NCBI GenBank assembly: GCA_905250115.1
Contig: CAJNOI010000278.1
Span: forward strand, 27,046-91,045
Reading direction: 5' to 3'
DNA length: 64,000 nt
Source of the DNA: Adineta steineri
Lineage: Eukaryota > Rotifera > Eurotatoria > Adinetida > Adinetidae
In this document: piece after piece, positions 1-12,574 of the stretch
How positions within the stretch are numbered: the stretch's first letter is position 1
How the letters are laid out: each line of letters opens with the position of its first letter
Notes under the pieces: model-generated
What the model was told of the DNA's origin: nothing
The model's input: only the letters and a program-made list of their open reading frames with translations
Database searches by the model: none
Program-made: the position numbers and the translations under genes

Positions 1-244
1 TGGTGTTATGCCTAATGTACCAAATGATCTTCGTTCACAAATGCATCAAAGAGTTTGTTTGATTATTATTTTTTTACAAAAATAATTAAATAATTTTCTT
101 TAGAATGGTCTTTCTCAATTACTTGTTCGACCAAAATCTTCACCATTTGCAGGTCATTCGGGTTGTAAACAAGATTTAATTAGTATGAATTTTTTAAGAA
201 ATCAACAAACACAAGAACAAAAACAAACAAGTGTTAAAACATAA
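1..244 (+). CDS. 3' end of an unrecognised protein-coding gene (partial)
   Basis: An open frame from position 2 (GVMPNVPNDLRS...) runs to 52, followed by a GT...AG intron at 53-103 (51 bp), then a second exon 104-244 in the same phase that ends with ...QTSVKT and a TAA stop. The visible 63 residues are polar and Gln-rich at the C-terminus and match no family I recognise. The 5' part lies outside the window. Support is the clean splice signals, uninterrupted frame across the intron and Lys/Gln/Asn-rich codon use like neighbouring genes. Function unknown. Confidence 0.6.
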
Positions 245-1957
245 TTATATTTTCATTTCTCTCTTTTTTATTCAAATAAATATTTAACGTATGTCATTGA
301 ATACATAAGCACCATTGCATCATTTATTATTATTATTATTATAAATATATTCTTATGTTTTATTTAAATAATTGAACTATATGATTTACCTTCAGGTACT
401 TCGGTTACTAAGAAGAAAAAATAATATCAAACATATACCATAATTGTTACAAATAAAACATCCTATTGTAAATATTTTTACAGAGAATTCTTTTATATTG
501 ATTAAGTTGATAAATACTAATTAAAAGTCATTTCAAAACGCTGGTAGAAGATCTAGATGATATAAATAAGAAAATAAAACAAAATGCGCGTATTTTTTTG
601 CTCTATCAAAATATAAGATCGGATAGTTAATAAGAGTGATGAACGGGATTTTATATCCTTCTCTTATATTTATATTTATCGATTTTATTGCTCGTTACAT
701 TTATGTCTACACATGCTTCTTTTTTTCTTTCTCCTGTATCTCTTTTTCTTTTTCTCCTTTCTGATATTACTTAAGTAGATATAGAACACTCAAATTATTT
801 ATAACGATTTGGTAGTCAAATGTCGATAGATAAAACGCCGACGTATAGGGTGTGGGTGTGGATAACCTTCCATTTTATACCGACACCCACACCCTTATGA
901 CGGCTTATCAGTGTAAAATGAAAATTATACGAATGTGTGGGTACATACTTTGAACATATGACTCTAGCTCTTCGTTCTTATTAATATGTATTCGAATTTT
1001 ACCTAATAAATCATTAATTTAATTTATTCATGCTGCAGTTTTATTTTTTCAATATCAACTTCTTTTCATTGAATTTCATGATGTCGACTTTTTACATAGT
1101 CGATATTTGACTACTTTCCCGTTATAACTTATTAACTTGATCGAGAAGCAATAAAATATATATTAAAAAAATGATGAATTGGATTAAATATTAATCAAAA
1201 GTTTTGAAAAACTATCATAGTCAGCATTTCGATAAACTCTGCATCAACATCAGTTTCTCCATATTACAGAAATCGCGACGATTTCGAATTATATATTAAT
1301 TAGAGTCGGGAACAATTTCTACAATTTTTTTAAACGTGATTATACATATTTATAGTTCATTCTTTTACGTTGTCATCACTGTGATATAAACAAGATTGAA
1401 TAATTAAGAAAACGACGTCTTAGATTTTATTCTAAATAATTTTATCAACTTTCATTAAATGTAAAATTTCAATATTTTGAAACAAAATCCTCGATATTAA
1501 TAATTACCAATCAAAAATTCTGAAGTCAATAGTAAAATTAAGTTTAATTGCATTAGTAAATATATTTACAGTACGGTGAAAATCGATAATTCACAATAAA
1601 CTACTGATCATTTTGAATAAAAAACTAAGCATTTAATTTGCACTCATTACTTATTAGTATAATAGACTCATAGGTTTACGTTATTAATATATATATTTAT
1701 TTTATGTATAACAAATCCATTGTATCGATAAAATTTATCTTGGAATTTAAAAGTCCTTGATAAATTATATATTTTGTTTTTTGTTCTATTTTTATAAAAC
1801 ATAAATCCATGTGATAGCTCGTATGAATAGAAAAGAATAATATAAAAACAAAATGTGTCATTACGTCAATAATTTTTTTGTACATGAAAAAACGATTCAT
1901 TTAATATGTTACTAATCTAATGTTTATTTACGTACTTAGCAAGTTATATAGATAATT
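245..1957. other. Intergenic, AT-rich
   Basis: No coding region supported. It holds an (ATT)n microsatellite near 326-342 and the head-to-head TGTGGG-like inverted repeat at 847-895. Otherwise AT-rich sequence with no feature I can name. Confidence 0.6.
847..895. repeat. Telomere-like inverted repeat, copy 1
   Basis: A 13-base arm AGGGTGTGGGTGT (847-859) is matched perfectly by its reverse complement ACACCCACACCCT (883-895) across a 23-base AT-rich spacer. The arms are near-perfect TGTGGG repeats with the G-rich arm first, so the structure is head-to-head and can form a hairpin. This is the cleanest copy of a family seen about fourteen times in the window. Confidence 0.85.
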
Positions 1958-4597
1958 ATGGCAAATGGAAAATTACATTGTATTAAATGTGAAAAAGACA
2001 AAGCAATATTAAAATGTTCTGGTTGTTCACAAGATTTTTGTTATAATCATTTTCTTGATCATTATAAAGATTTAAATAAAGAATTTGATGAAATTGAGTG
2101 TAATCATGATACTTTACGAGAATTATTAAATGAACAATCAAATCATCAAGAAAAACATATTTTAATCGAAGAAATAAATAAATGGGAAGAAGATTCAATT
2201 AAAATAATTCAACAAACAGCAAATAATTGTAAACAAATGATATTTCAATATCGAGCAAAAACTATTCATCGAATGGAAAATAAATTAATAAATTTAACTA
2301 ATCAATTAAAAGATATTCGTCAAGAAAATGATTTTAATGAAATTGATTTAAATCGTTTGAAAGATAAATTAAAACAATTAGAAATTGAAATTCATAAACC
2401 AATAAATATTTCACTTCATCATGATTCAATAGCACTTATCAATCGAATATCGATTATTATATCATACGGTAAATATTTTTTTTACATACAGTAGAACTTC
2501 TGTAACGTTGAGGAAACCAATAGAATTAAATATTTTACATAGCTGTAATTAAGTTTAAAATTATTTTTTATTTTTCTTTTCAAGGTATTTTATACAATAC
2601 TAACAGAGAAACTCATAATTTGTTCTTCAATTCCCAATAGGATAGACTATATTCACTCTCTTTTATTGAATTAATTTTTTGTTCTAAATTATGATCATTT
2701 CGAGATGTTATTATATGATTAGCGAGTATTAAAAATAACAATTTTGTGATTATCTTTGTATTTATTATACATAATCTTGTGACCAATAAAATTCACAATA
2801 ATTACCTTCGTAATATTAATTATATAATATTTTATGTGAGTGAGACGCCCTCTATTGATGTTCAAAGAGATAAATATAATTAAACTGATATATGTATTAC
2901 AGTTCAAATTTTATTCATATAATCATAATAAATATTGTAACGAATTAGTGATGTTTCATTATAGCTGTAATATTTGTGATCGTAATAACGAACTGAAGAA
3001 AATAGTGTTATCATTATTCTCAGTAGAATAACGTTAATAACGTTACTCCAGTAGTGTTCATATAGAAAATACAAAAGAGTGGGCATTGATAAAACAAGGT
3101 GAAACCTAACAAGCAATACATAGATGACAGGAACAATAACACGTTAAATATTGTACTAAATTACATAGACAATTTATCGACGGTATGACCTTATATCATC
3201 GATTGAGATTTTTCTAACGTTCAGGATGATGTCATCGATATAATACAGTAGAAGAAAAGAAAGAAAGAAAAAAAAAAGATATAGAAATGAATTATATTGT
3301 TAACATGAAAGTTCTTTTAATATGTAAATATTACATTCTATATCGATTAAAATCGTATTTGATAACAGCTAATTTTATATGTAAATAAAAATAATTATAT
3401 TCGTAGTAAATATGTAGTTCGAAATGATATAGTAAACTTAAAAAATCGTTATCGTATTTGTTTTTTACAGAATATTTTATTTCTTGTATTATTGCCTTGA
3501 ATATAAATCAAACGATTTTTGTATTCGTTAATCGTCTAATATTTAATTTTCAAATTAGAATTCCCTTGTTCGTTTGAATCAATGTAGAAATTGAATAAAG
3601 TCGGTTTTTAATGAACCATCAATTATTTTCATTTATGAATTATTCTATTTAATATTAATTTCTAGGAAAATTTAAATCTTCGATGAGTATTCAAAAGAAT
3701 ACTACATGGAAACCAGATGCATATACGATTGCTGGAGGATATGGAAAAGGTGATCATTTAAATCAACTTCATTGGCCCTATGGTATTTGTATTGATGATG
3801 ATGATGAAAATATTTATATAGCTGATTCTTCAAATCATCGAATTGTTAAATGGAAATATAATGAAAATTCTCATGAAATTATTGCTGGTAGAAATGGAAG
3901 AGGAAATCGAATAAATGAATTAAATTATCCAGCAGATATTATATTAGATAAAAAAAATAATTCACTTATTATTTCTGATCGAGATAATAGACGGATTGTA
4001 CGATGGTCACTTCAAAAAGATATCGAACAACAAATCATGATTTCCGATATTTATTGTTCACGTCTAACAATGGATTATAATGGAAATCTTTATGTATCTG
4101 ATACAGAAAATAATGAAGTTAAACAATATAAACAAGGCGATACACATGGAACAATTGTTGCAGGTGGAAATGGAAAAGGTGATCAACTTAATCAACTTGA
4201 TTCGCCTGGTTTTATTTTTGTTGATGAAGATGAAACTATTTATGTATCAGATTGGAATAATCATCGAGTAATGAAATGGATAAAAAATGCAAAAGAAGGT
4301 GTTGTTGTTGCTGGTGGACAAGGAAAAGGAAGTTCTCTTGAACAATTATCATATCCTCAAGGAATTCTTGTTGATCATTTGAGTAATGTATATGTAGCAG
4401 ATTCATGGAATCACCGGATAATGCGATGGTTAGTTGATGCTAATGAAGGTAGTATTATAGCGGGTGGAAATGGTAAAGGAAAAGAAAAGAATCAATTTCA
4501 TCTTCTTGGTGGTATTTTATTCGATCGACAAGGTAATCTCTGTGTTATTGATGTTGGCAATAATCGAGTTCAAAAATTCGATCTTAATATAAATTGA
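1958..4597 (+). CDS. B-box / coiled-coil / NHL beta-propeller protein (TRIM-NHL-like)
   Basis: Two exons, 1958-2468 and 3666-4597, joined by a 1197 bp intron with a G|GTAAAT donor and TTCTAG acceptor; phases match exactly, giving about 480 residues. Residues 8-50 carry a B-box-type zinc-binding pattern (CIKC...CSGCSQDFC...H...H). Residues 55-165 are charged and heptad-like, as in a coiled coil. The second exon holds NHL repeats with recurring AGGxGKG turns and the YVSDxxNHRV/YIADSxNHRI signature, about six blades. The order resembles TRIM-NHL proteins but no RING is visible, so ubiquitin-ligase activity should not be assumed. B-box and coiled coil normally mediate oligomerisation and NHL propellers bind protein or RNA. 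The propeller is very similar to that of the caspase fusion at 10785-12574. The start is the first ATG of the B-box frame. Partner unknown. Confidence 0.85.
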
Positions 4598-7240
4598 AAC
4601 TATTTGTTTTTTGTTTTAATGAAAAAATTGAATTTCAAAAAAAATCATTCGTTTTGTAAATTTTAATAAATTTTTCTATTAAAAAAATATGAATATTTAA
4701 TAGTATTTCATAATAGGTACATCATTGAATTGAGAATATCATTCAATAAAAACTAACGAACAAATTTTAGAAGGAAAATATAATTCTAATGTATATAAAT
4801 AATATATTTTATAAAAATTATCGAATAATATATCAAATCTATTAGTCACAATCGATTAATATAAAATATATTTTAAACATAGATCCATCTCAATGTATTG
4901 ATGAAATATCTATCATGATTACTATTGGGAATCGAACAGTTACGCACGAAGAACGATGAGCACGGAAAGTTAAGCACGAAAAAGAAAAGAAAAACATGTA
5001 GAAACGAGTTTATTCATATTTTATGAGAAAAAAACAACACGCACAATACTTATAATGTAATATTATTTCGCCAATGAATCAAGTTGAGTGAGATGAACTA
5101 ATTGTTTTTCAAAACGTTCATTCTGTTGGTGGTTTAACGATTTCATTGGTTATAATACAAGTATGTAGGTCAGAATGACATAGATGTTTTAAATATTTTA
5201 TACAAAGTTAGTAGATCGATCTTTTATATAAGAATAACCATTGAAATCTAATTGTAGTTTTTGTTTTATTCTACCGTTCATAGAAATAGTGCTCGTATTG
5301 AGTAATTATGAACAAGGTTTCGAATGGAATTCAAAAGCAAAATCAGAGGTGCAGAATCTTCCTCGTGCACCCCACGCGGAGATGGAAATTTTTTAAAAAC
5401 TGTATTTTTCGGGGAAATTTTTAGGAAATTCAAGGGAATTTTTTCAGAAGAATTTTCCCGGGAAGATTCTGCACCTCTGTAGGAAAGAAATCAATTTATG
5501 GCTTAAAAACAGAGTGTTAATTTTGTTCGTAGTGTACTGCATACATTTTATTTTCGCCAGCAACGTGTAAACTAGCGTATATTTCAAATATCACAAGTGT
5601 TTCGCATATTTTTCTTCTGCTGTGTACACTTGCTATTCGAAACTTTGATTATGATTGTCAAAGAACAGCTGTTCTGGCTTTTGTTTATAAGAATAATATG
5701 TTCTCTTCTGTCGAGTTATTAGATGTTAATAATTGAATGAATTGATAGACAACTGCACTTTGTATGTTATTTTGTTTAATTCGAGCTGATTAATATAAAC
5801 TGGGATAATCTCTGCTCATGATAACGTAGTCTTTGGAAAAATTTTTCTTAATACATAAGTATTTTGTAAAGTTAAAAGCAAAATTAATTGTTTGGTACAT
5901 ATATTTATTTCCACTTAATAGTTCACAATTAATTAGTCCAAACAAAAAAAATATAAATTACAAAAATAATATCAAAGTTCTATAATTCATAGCGCAACAA
6001 TAAAATACAAGTTTTTTGTAACCCAATTATCCTTTTGTTCTTATTATTCTCATGCTTAACTTCCCACTCTTATTTTTCCGTACTCCACATTCACTAATCC
6101 ATTACTATTAATATATTTGTTGGATTGTGTATTAATGTTCTTCCACTTGTTGAAATAAAAAAAACATGATCATGATATAAACGAAGGTTGAACAATGAAT
6201 AAATTGACATTAGTATTCATTATTCATTCTAATGATACATATAATTATTTTTATTAATATATAACACCTACAGTTAATCAATAAATATAATCGTATTAAT
6301 TATTCTATTCATTTATTGATAGTATTATTTTAAGAATAAATGAATTATCTATCCCAAAGGATTGATGTATAGGTATATTATACGTATCAATCAATACATT
6401 ATCTATATTTATAATTTTTTTTGTTCAATAGAAACAAAACAAAAAGATTAGGATATTGAATAATTACATTTTTGTTTTTTTCGAAATAAAAAAAACAACA
6501 ACAACCTATTTTCTCGAATAAATGTATATTGTTTTTGTTCAACGAAAAAACAAAGTATTTCTTTATTGTTTAATTTATTCTAATATTATTCATATAAATA
6601 TTCTATTATTGTCTACGAATAAAGAGTAAAAAAAATAGGTTAATGTCCCTTATCAACACAGATGAAAATAGTTATAAACGTCAACTGTTTCTTTGTTAAT
6701 TCAAGCTATTTGTATTTTCATTTGCGTTTAATAATAACAGAAATCTCATTTTTATTTCCGGTATATTTTTCCTATGAACTATTGTTTAATCAATAATAAA
6801 AGGCATTAATTCCCACAGGAATATTCTTCTTGATTGTTGGAGAAAAATAAAAAAAAAATAGAAAGAAAGAAAGTACTATTTAGCGAAAAAGAGAATATGT
6901 TTCATAATGGGAAATACATTTTGTATATGATATCGAAGTCATTTAGTTCGAAAAGTAAGCTGACATTTATAATAATTCAGTAAAAAAAAAATTTTTTTTA
7001 TATTAAATTTTTTTATCTATAATAGAAGAAATATATATTTTTTTCTTCTTTTGATGTCATTCTATGTATTCATTGAAGAAAGAATACTAATTATTTTATT
7101 CTCTATTGTTGATTAATGAAATTATATATATATTTTTTTTTCTCTCTTTTCAGAATATATACAGATAATCTACCCAATACTATCAATTTGAATATTAAAT
7201 TCTCTTTGTAATTATTTTATCTATAATTTCTACGAACAAC
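4598..7240. other. Intergenic, gene-poor
   Basis: No credible coding region. It contains a 136 bp inverted-repeat element at 5344-5479. The rest is AT-rich with homopolymer runs. Confidence 0.55.
5344..5479. mobile_element. Small inverted-repeat (MITE-like) element
   Basis: A 19-base arm CAGAGGTGCAGAATCTTCC (5344-5362) is mirrored perfectly at 5461-5479. The 98-base interior is a purine-rich stretch with repeated GGGAAATTTTT-like segments. No target-site duplication is obvious, so transposon identity is inferred from size and long perfect termini only. Confidence 0.6.
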
Positions 7241-10200
7241 ATGTTGGGTAAACGATGTAAGTTCTTTTTTTTCATCGATTAGAAATATAATATATTAAGT
7301 ACAAATTAAATCGATAATTACGATATTGAGTTTTAAAGTGTTAAGATCATATTAGAGCCATGAAAGGGACATCAGCGAAAGAAAATGGAGAAAAAGTGAC
7401 TTTCGTAGGATTCAAATCCACACCTCCTGCTATTCGGACAGTTAGACTAGAAGGACCAACTTAATGTCTAGATTAGTGTCGAGTGAATCAAACAGGCGCT
7501 AACATGAAGTTAGCATGATGCAATGAAAAGACTTAGTTTTATCTCGATTGATTCAGTATAAAGTCTTAATCGTATATATAAGAAAAATACGATTGAATAG
7601 TTGAAAGCTCTAGTTATTCATTTTTTTCATATAACAACTAGTAATTTTTAACTATCTGACAACGTCATTTAACTTGAGAAATATCTTCGATGTCTTTTGA
7701 GTACGTTTCTAATGTCAATTGTTCTAGTTGTTATGTCCTACTTTCTTTTTGTTTTATATTACTCTTTAATTCCCTTTGCTATAAATAAAAAAGAACATTT
7801 ATTTTCTTTGCCGATCGAACGATATCTTTACTTAATTACAATAATATTTTAAACCATTAGCATAAGTTGAAAGTAAATCAAATCGTAGAATAAATCTTAA
7901 TATTTCAAAATAATCGAGTTTATTTCATTGATTAGAAGTATAGATGTTTTCGATCAGTTACATAATGTTTCATTATATCTTTAAAATAAAACTGTTTTAT
8001 AAACTTCGAAAACTTTTTTAATTCTTATAGTTGACTACTACTAGATAGTATTTTTGGTGCACTTTCATTGGAATAGAAAACTTAGTTTGTTATTCTAGAT
8101 GGAATTAAAACGATACTTCTATGCAAAAAAAAATGCTGTTAGCGTATTCCCTGACGGGATTAATACGTGAAACATGATGTAGCAGTTTTTTCTAATCGGA
8201 CGGAAATTTTTTAAAATATCGTTTTATTTATCCTTGCAAAACTGAAATTAACACATACCTTACATTAATAGTATTGTAAAGTCGATATTTGTTTGTCGGA
8301 GTGGAAATAGGTATATCTGCGATGAATATTGGATTAGCTAGTTAAACTTGATTAATTAATAAAATTTGTCTCACGTCTGTGCGTCTAAATTTCTACTTCA
8401 ATACTTCTTATAGATCATGCTTTACAAAAATATGATTTTTAATTGTAGTAGCCGATGGATGTCGATCATTTGTATCCGATACTTTTTTCAAGTATTCGAC
8501 TGTCAAAATGGTTGAAGTACCTAACTCATCTATTGCTTTACTTCATCGTGTCATTCAATTGATTATTTGTGCTTATACCGCCCTGTAAGTATATCTTTGA
8601 TTAGAAATCTATCTGATTGCAATATGTATACCTTCAGTTATATTGTCTGGTATGAAAAAGGTTATCAGGAATTTCAAGAACCACGTGGAACAAGTGTTAC
8701 TAAAGTGAAAGGTGTTTCGTCTGTTAATGTCAAGGTTCCATCCTTTTTAGCTGGTAAGATATTTTATTGTATTTAAATAATACTCAATCTATTTGCATTT
8801 CAGGCAATTATTCACGTGTTGTATGGGATACAACAGAATATGGTATTCCTCCTCTGGTAGTAAATCTAATAAAATGAACATTTAATGATATTAAATATTT
8901 ATTTAATAGGAAAACAATGCATTTTTTATTGCAACTCATCAAATTGTTACTAACGATCAAACCGAAGCAGCTTGTCCAAGTGTAAGAAATAATAAATCTC
9001 TCTATATTCAATAATATTTAGAATGAAAGACATTTTGCATCAGATCATTACTATGCGCGAAGTAATCTTTGGAGGACGGATGTTCGTAATCCAATTTATT
9101 AAAAGATCGTAACTGATTTATTCTAATATTAGCAGTGGTTATAAAATAAAAACTTGTAAGTCATCATACCTCTAATAATCAATTGTCAGTGTTCGTTATG
9201 ATATTCTGAACAATTTTCAATATGAACACTCTGTTTTTATTCGTATATCGTGGTGCGAAATGTCTCATTCTTGATATTTCTCTATCATTGATAAAATCTC
9301 ATGACCTTCATATATTTGCTTAAACTATAGGCCTTGAAATCTAAACTTTATTGCGATGCGAATAGTACTAAATGTAAAATTGGTAAACCAACACCAAGTA
9401 CAGCTGGTAAATTATTTTTCTTTTAATAAAATTTTAATATATATAATCCATTGTAGGTTTTTTTACGGGTAATTGTGTACCAAGTCGAGAGAATAAAACT
9501 CTCAATGTTTGTGAAATACGTGGTTGGTGTCCTGAAGAAATGAGTGCTTCGGCGTAATGTGCTCGTTTTTTACTATAAAATATATTTTACAGTTTTTGTT
9601 TTTCATAGAGATTATCAAATAAGTATCAACGATTTAAAAGGCTTCACTATTTTTATTAAAACATCAGTGACATTTAATAAATTTAATATACATCTGTTTG
9701 TTTAACATATGAATTACTAATTATTTTATCTAATCTTTTCTTCATTTTAAAGGAGAAATATTCGAGACGAAACAAATTTTTCATGTCGTTATCATAAAAT
9801 TAAAGATTCACGTTGTCCTATTTTTCTTCTTGGTGATATTATAGATCAATTTGAAACAAATATACCAGCTCTTATCGATGAAGTAAATATTAAAAAATAC
9901 AAATTTAGATTTAAAATAATATCTATTTAGGGTGGTGTAATCGAAATCGAACAAAAATGGACATGTAATTTTGATTATAATAAAAATTTATGCTTTCCAG
10001 ATTATACTTTTCGTCTATTACAAAGTGGTGACGAAAAACAATCACCCGGTATTAATTATCGGTAAGTATTATTTATTTCGAAAAATATCTCATGTAAATA
10101 AATCTATCTAGAATGGCACATAAATATCGTCTAAACGGTACTAATTATCGAATTTTATCGAAAGTTCATGGCCTCCGATTTGTTCTATCGATAACTGGTA

Positions 10201-10424
10201 ATGGTGGAAAATTTAATCCACTTCAATTGTTTCTTGCGATTGGTAAGATTAGGATCGATTATAATATTTGATAGAAATAATTTTTTTAATTTAAAGGATC
10301 CGGTATTGGATATACGGTTATTGCAGGACTTGTATGTGATTTCATTATGATGCATGTGCACAAATCTCGTGACAAATATCGTGCAGGCAAAGTTAGCTTG
10401 GTTAATGATATTGTCCTTCAATGA
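7241..10424 (+). CDS. P2RX-like: P2X purinoceptor (ATP-gated cation channel)
   Basis: Twelve exons: 7241-7256, 8449-8584, 8638-8753, 8804-8856, 8910-8981, 9331-9406, 9457-9553, 9609-9695, 9753-9882, 9931-10061, 10112-10242 and 10297-10424. All junctions are GT/AG and in phase, giving 390 residues, the usual family length. P2X subunits are trimeric ATP-gated channels with two membrane segments. Visible hallmarks: N-terminal Y-x-T-x-K (YSTVK), TM1 with WYEKGYQ, ATP-contact TKVKG, FT in GFTIFIK, NYR (for NFR) and the Lys of SKVHGLRF, cysteine-rich ectodomain (TGNCVPS, CEIRGWCPEE, CRYH, CPIFLLGDI), TM2 SGIGYTVIAGLVCDFIM, and C-terminal YRAGK fitting the YxxxK trafficking motif. The 16-base first exon is chosen because its perfect GTAAGT donor gives the right phase and an N-terminus of normal length; it is the least certain part. 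Animal-type gene; 3' end faces the caspase gene. Confidence 0.93.
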
Positions 10425-10784
10425 ACTATGATATTTTAAGAACAATATATATACATATATTTGCTTATTTTTATTGGAACGCTTCTTTCTGCATATTTCT
10501 TTAATTATTAAAAAAGTTTTGAAATATGTGCATTGTGCCTAAGAAATATTATTATTTACAAATAATGATCAAAATCAAACATATTTTAGTATTTTAAAAA
10601 AAAATTTAAAAACGACTTTTTCATTGTTTGTTTTTTGTAAGATAGAAATAATCTTGAAGATAACGTTTAAATAGATAAATAGAAAAGAGATTTTATGGAA
10701 GAAGAAAAAAATACTACGAAAAACATAATTATTCATAAAAAGAAAAAGAGGTCTGATTACCATTAAATATATGTATATATAATA

Positions 10785-12574
10785 TTAAGCAACATCAACC
10801 TCAAAGATTTGTACTCGATCATTGCTACAATCAACAACATACAAACGACCTTCTCGATCAATTGATACACCTGTCGGACAACTAAATTGATATGGTTGTT
10901 TACCTCTACCTTTTTCACCAACAACTGTACTTCCTTCTGTTGCGCCTCTTGACCATCGTGATATTCGATGATTATAACAATCAGCTACATAAGTATTACC
11001 AAAATGATCAACAATAACTCCTTCAGGATGAGATAATTGTGCGAGACTATTTCCTTGAGCATGTCCACCAGCAACAACAACACCTTCTTTTGCACCTTTT
11101 ACCCATTTTACAACACGATTATTATTTCGATCAGATACGTAAACTGATAAATCTTGATCAACAAAAATAAATGTTGGAAAATTAAGTTGATTAAGATGAT
11201 CGCCTTTCCCATTTCCACCTGCAACAACTGTTCCATGTGTAGCACCTTGTCTATATTGTTTAACTTCATTCTTTTCCGTATCAGATATATAAAGATCTCC
11301 ATGATAGTCCATTGTTATACCACAACAATTTATATTTGATATCATCGTTTGTTGATTTGCACGATTACGACGAGGACATCGTACGACTCGTCGATTTCCA
11401 TAATCACAAATAATAAGAGAATCACTATTTTTATCAACAATAACATCTGTTGGACGATTTAATTGATCCATTCGATTTCCTTTTCCATTTCCACCAGCAA
11501 TAACTTGGCCACTATTTGCACCAGATTTCCATTCAACAATACGATGATTTCCAAGATCAGCGATATAAATTCGATGATCACTATCATGAACACAAATACC
11601 ATGAGGACAATAGAGTTGATTCGCTTGTGTACCATATCCGTAACCTCCGGCAATAGTCGACCCATATTGTTTCCATTTAGTATTGAGTTCAAGTTTTTTT
11701 GAAAGAACTAATTTTCCTGGAAAAAGAAAAAGAATATTAAAATATAGATAAGAAATTTTTTTACCAAGATTAACTGGAGTATTTTCATTAAGATAAACAT
11801 GTCCACGTCGATATAATGCATTTATACTTAATGGTCTTTGTGTACGATTACTTTCTTCAAAAACATCAGCTGCAATACCTTGAAAAATTTGAACAATATC
11901 TTCATTTGGATTAGCAATATGTTTAAGTAAATGTTTAGTAAATAAACCATTTCGTTCTTCATCTAATCCATCACTAGCTGTTTGATCTGCATCACATGCA
12001 AATTGAATAAATGTACCTGCTGGTGATTTCATTGTATGTAAACCTTTACCCTCAAAAACAGCTAAAACAAAATTAATTAGAAATTTTCATTTTTTTCTAT
12101 TAAAATTTCTTTTATACCTTTTGGTTTTGGACTTTGTTTTGGCCAGTATAATCTACAACAATCTAAGATAAATACAGTTACAAATGAAGGAGTTTTTTCT
12201 GCTAATCGTTTTATTGTACGTTCAACAGGAACAGCAAAATCTTCTACATCATCTTCCGTTTCAATTTGACCATCATCAACTGGCATTAAATAATTTGTAC
12301 CTTTGATTTGATAACCATGTCCAGAAAAATAAAATAATACTAAATCACCATCATTTATAGTTTTAGAAAAACTATTTATAGTTGAAACCATTTGTGAATT
12401 ACTTAAATCAAGTTTTGTTGTAACATGAAAACGAATATTAGTTAACACATCACTTAAATCATTAGCATCATTAATACAATGACGAAGTTTACTTTCTGGT
12501 CGACTATAATTATTATTTCCAATAATTAATGCTAATTTTCGACGAGGAACTATAGTTCGATGAGTAGTAGCCAT
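10785..12574 (-). CDS. Caspase-like (peptidase C14) protein fused to an NHL propeller
   Basis: Three exons on the minus strand, 12574-12118, 12061-11765 and 11716-10785, with 56 and 48 bp introns and matching phases; 561 residues. Residues 12-230 are a C14 caspase/metacaspase-type fold: beta strand KLALIIGNNNY, catalytic His in FYFSGHGYQ (His86), catalytic Cys in VFILDCCR (Cys140), then FQGIAADVFEESN typical of the small-subunit part. Residues from about 255 are NHL repeats with AGGxGKG turns and YIADxxNHRIVEW, ending IFEVDVA. The fusion suggests a protease controlled by a sensor or scaffold propeller. Substrate preference (Asp or Arg/Lys) cannot be told. The start Met precedes a basic stretch and is the first in frame. 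The gene is convergent with P2X, with stops about 360 bp apart. Confidence 0.9.

Noticed and set aside
7400..7470. tRNA-like sequence on the minus strand (T-arm GTGTGGATTTGAATCCTACG)
   Set aside because: The T-arm-like hairpin is degenerate and no matching acceptor stem, D-arm or anticodon stem can be folded around it.
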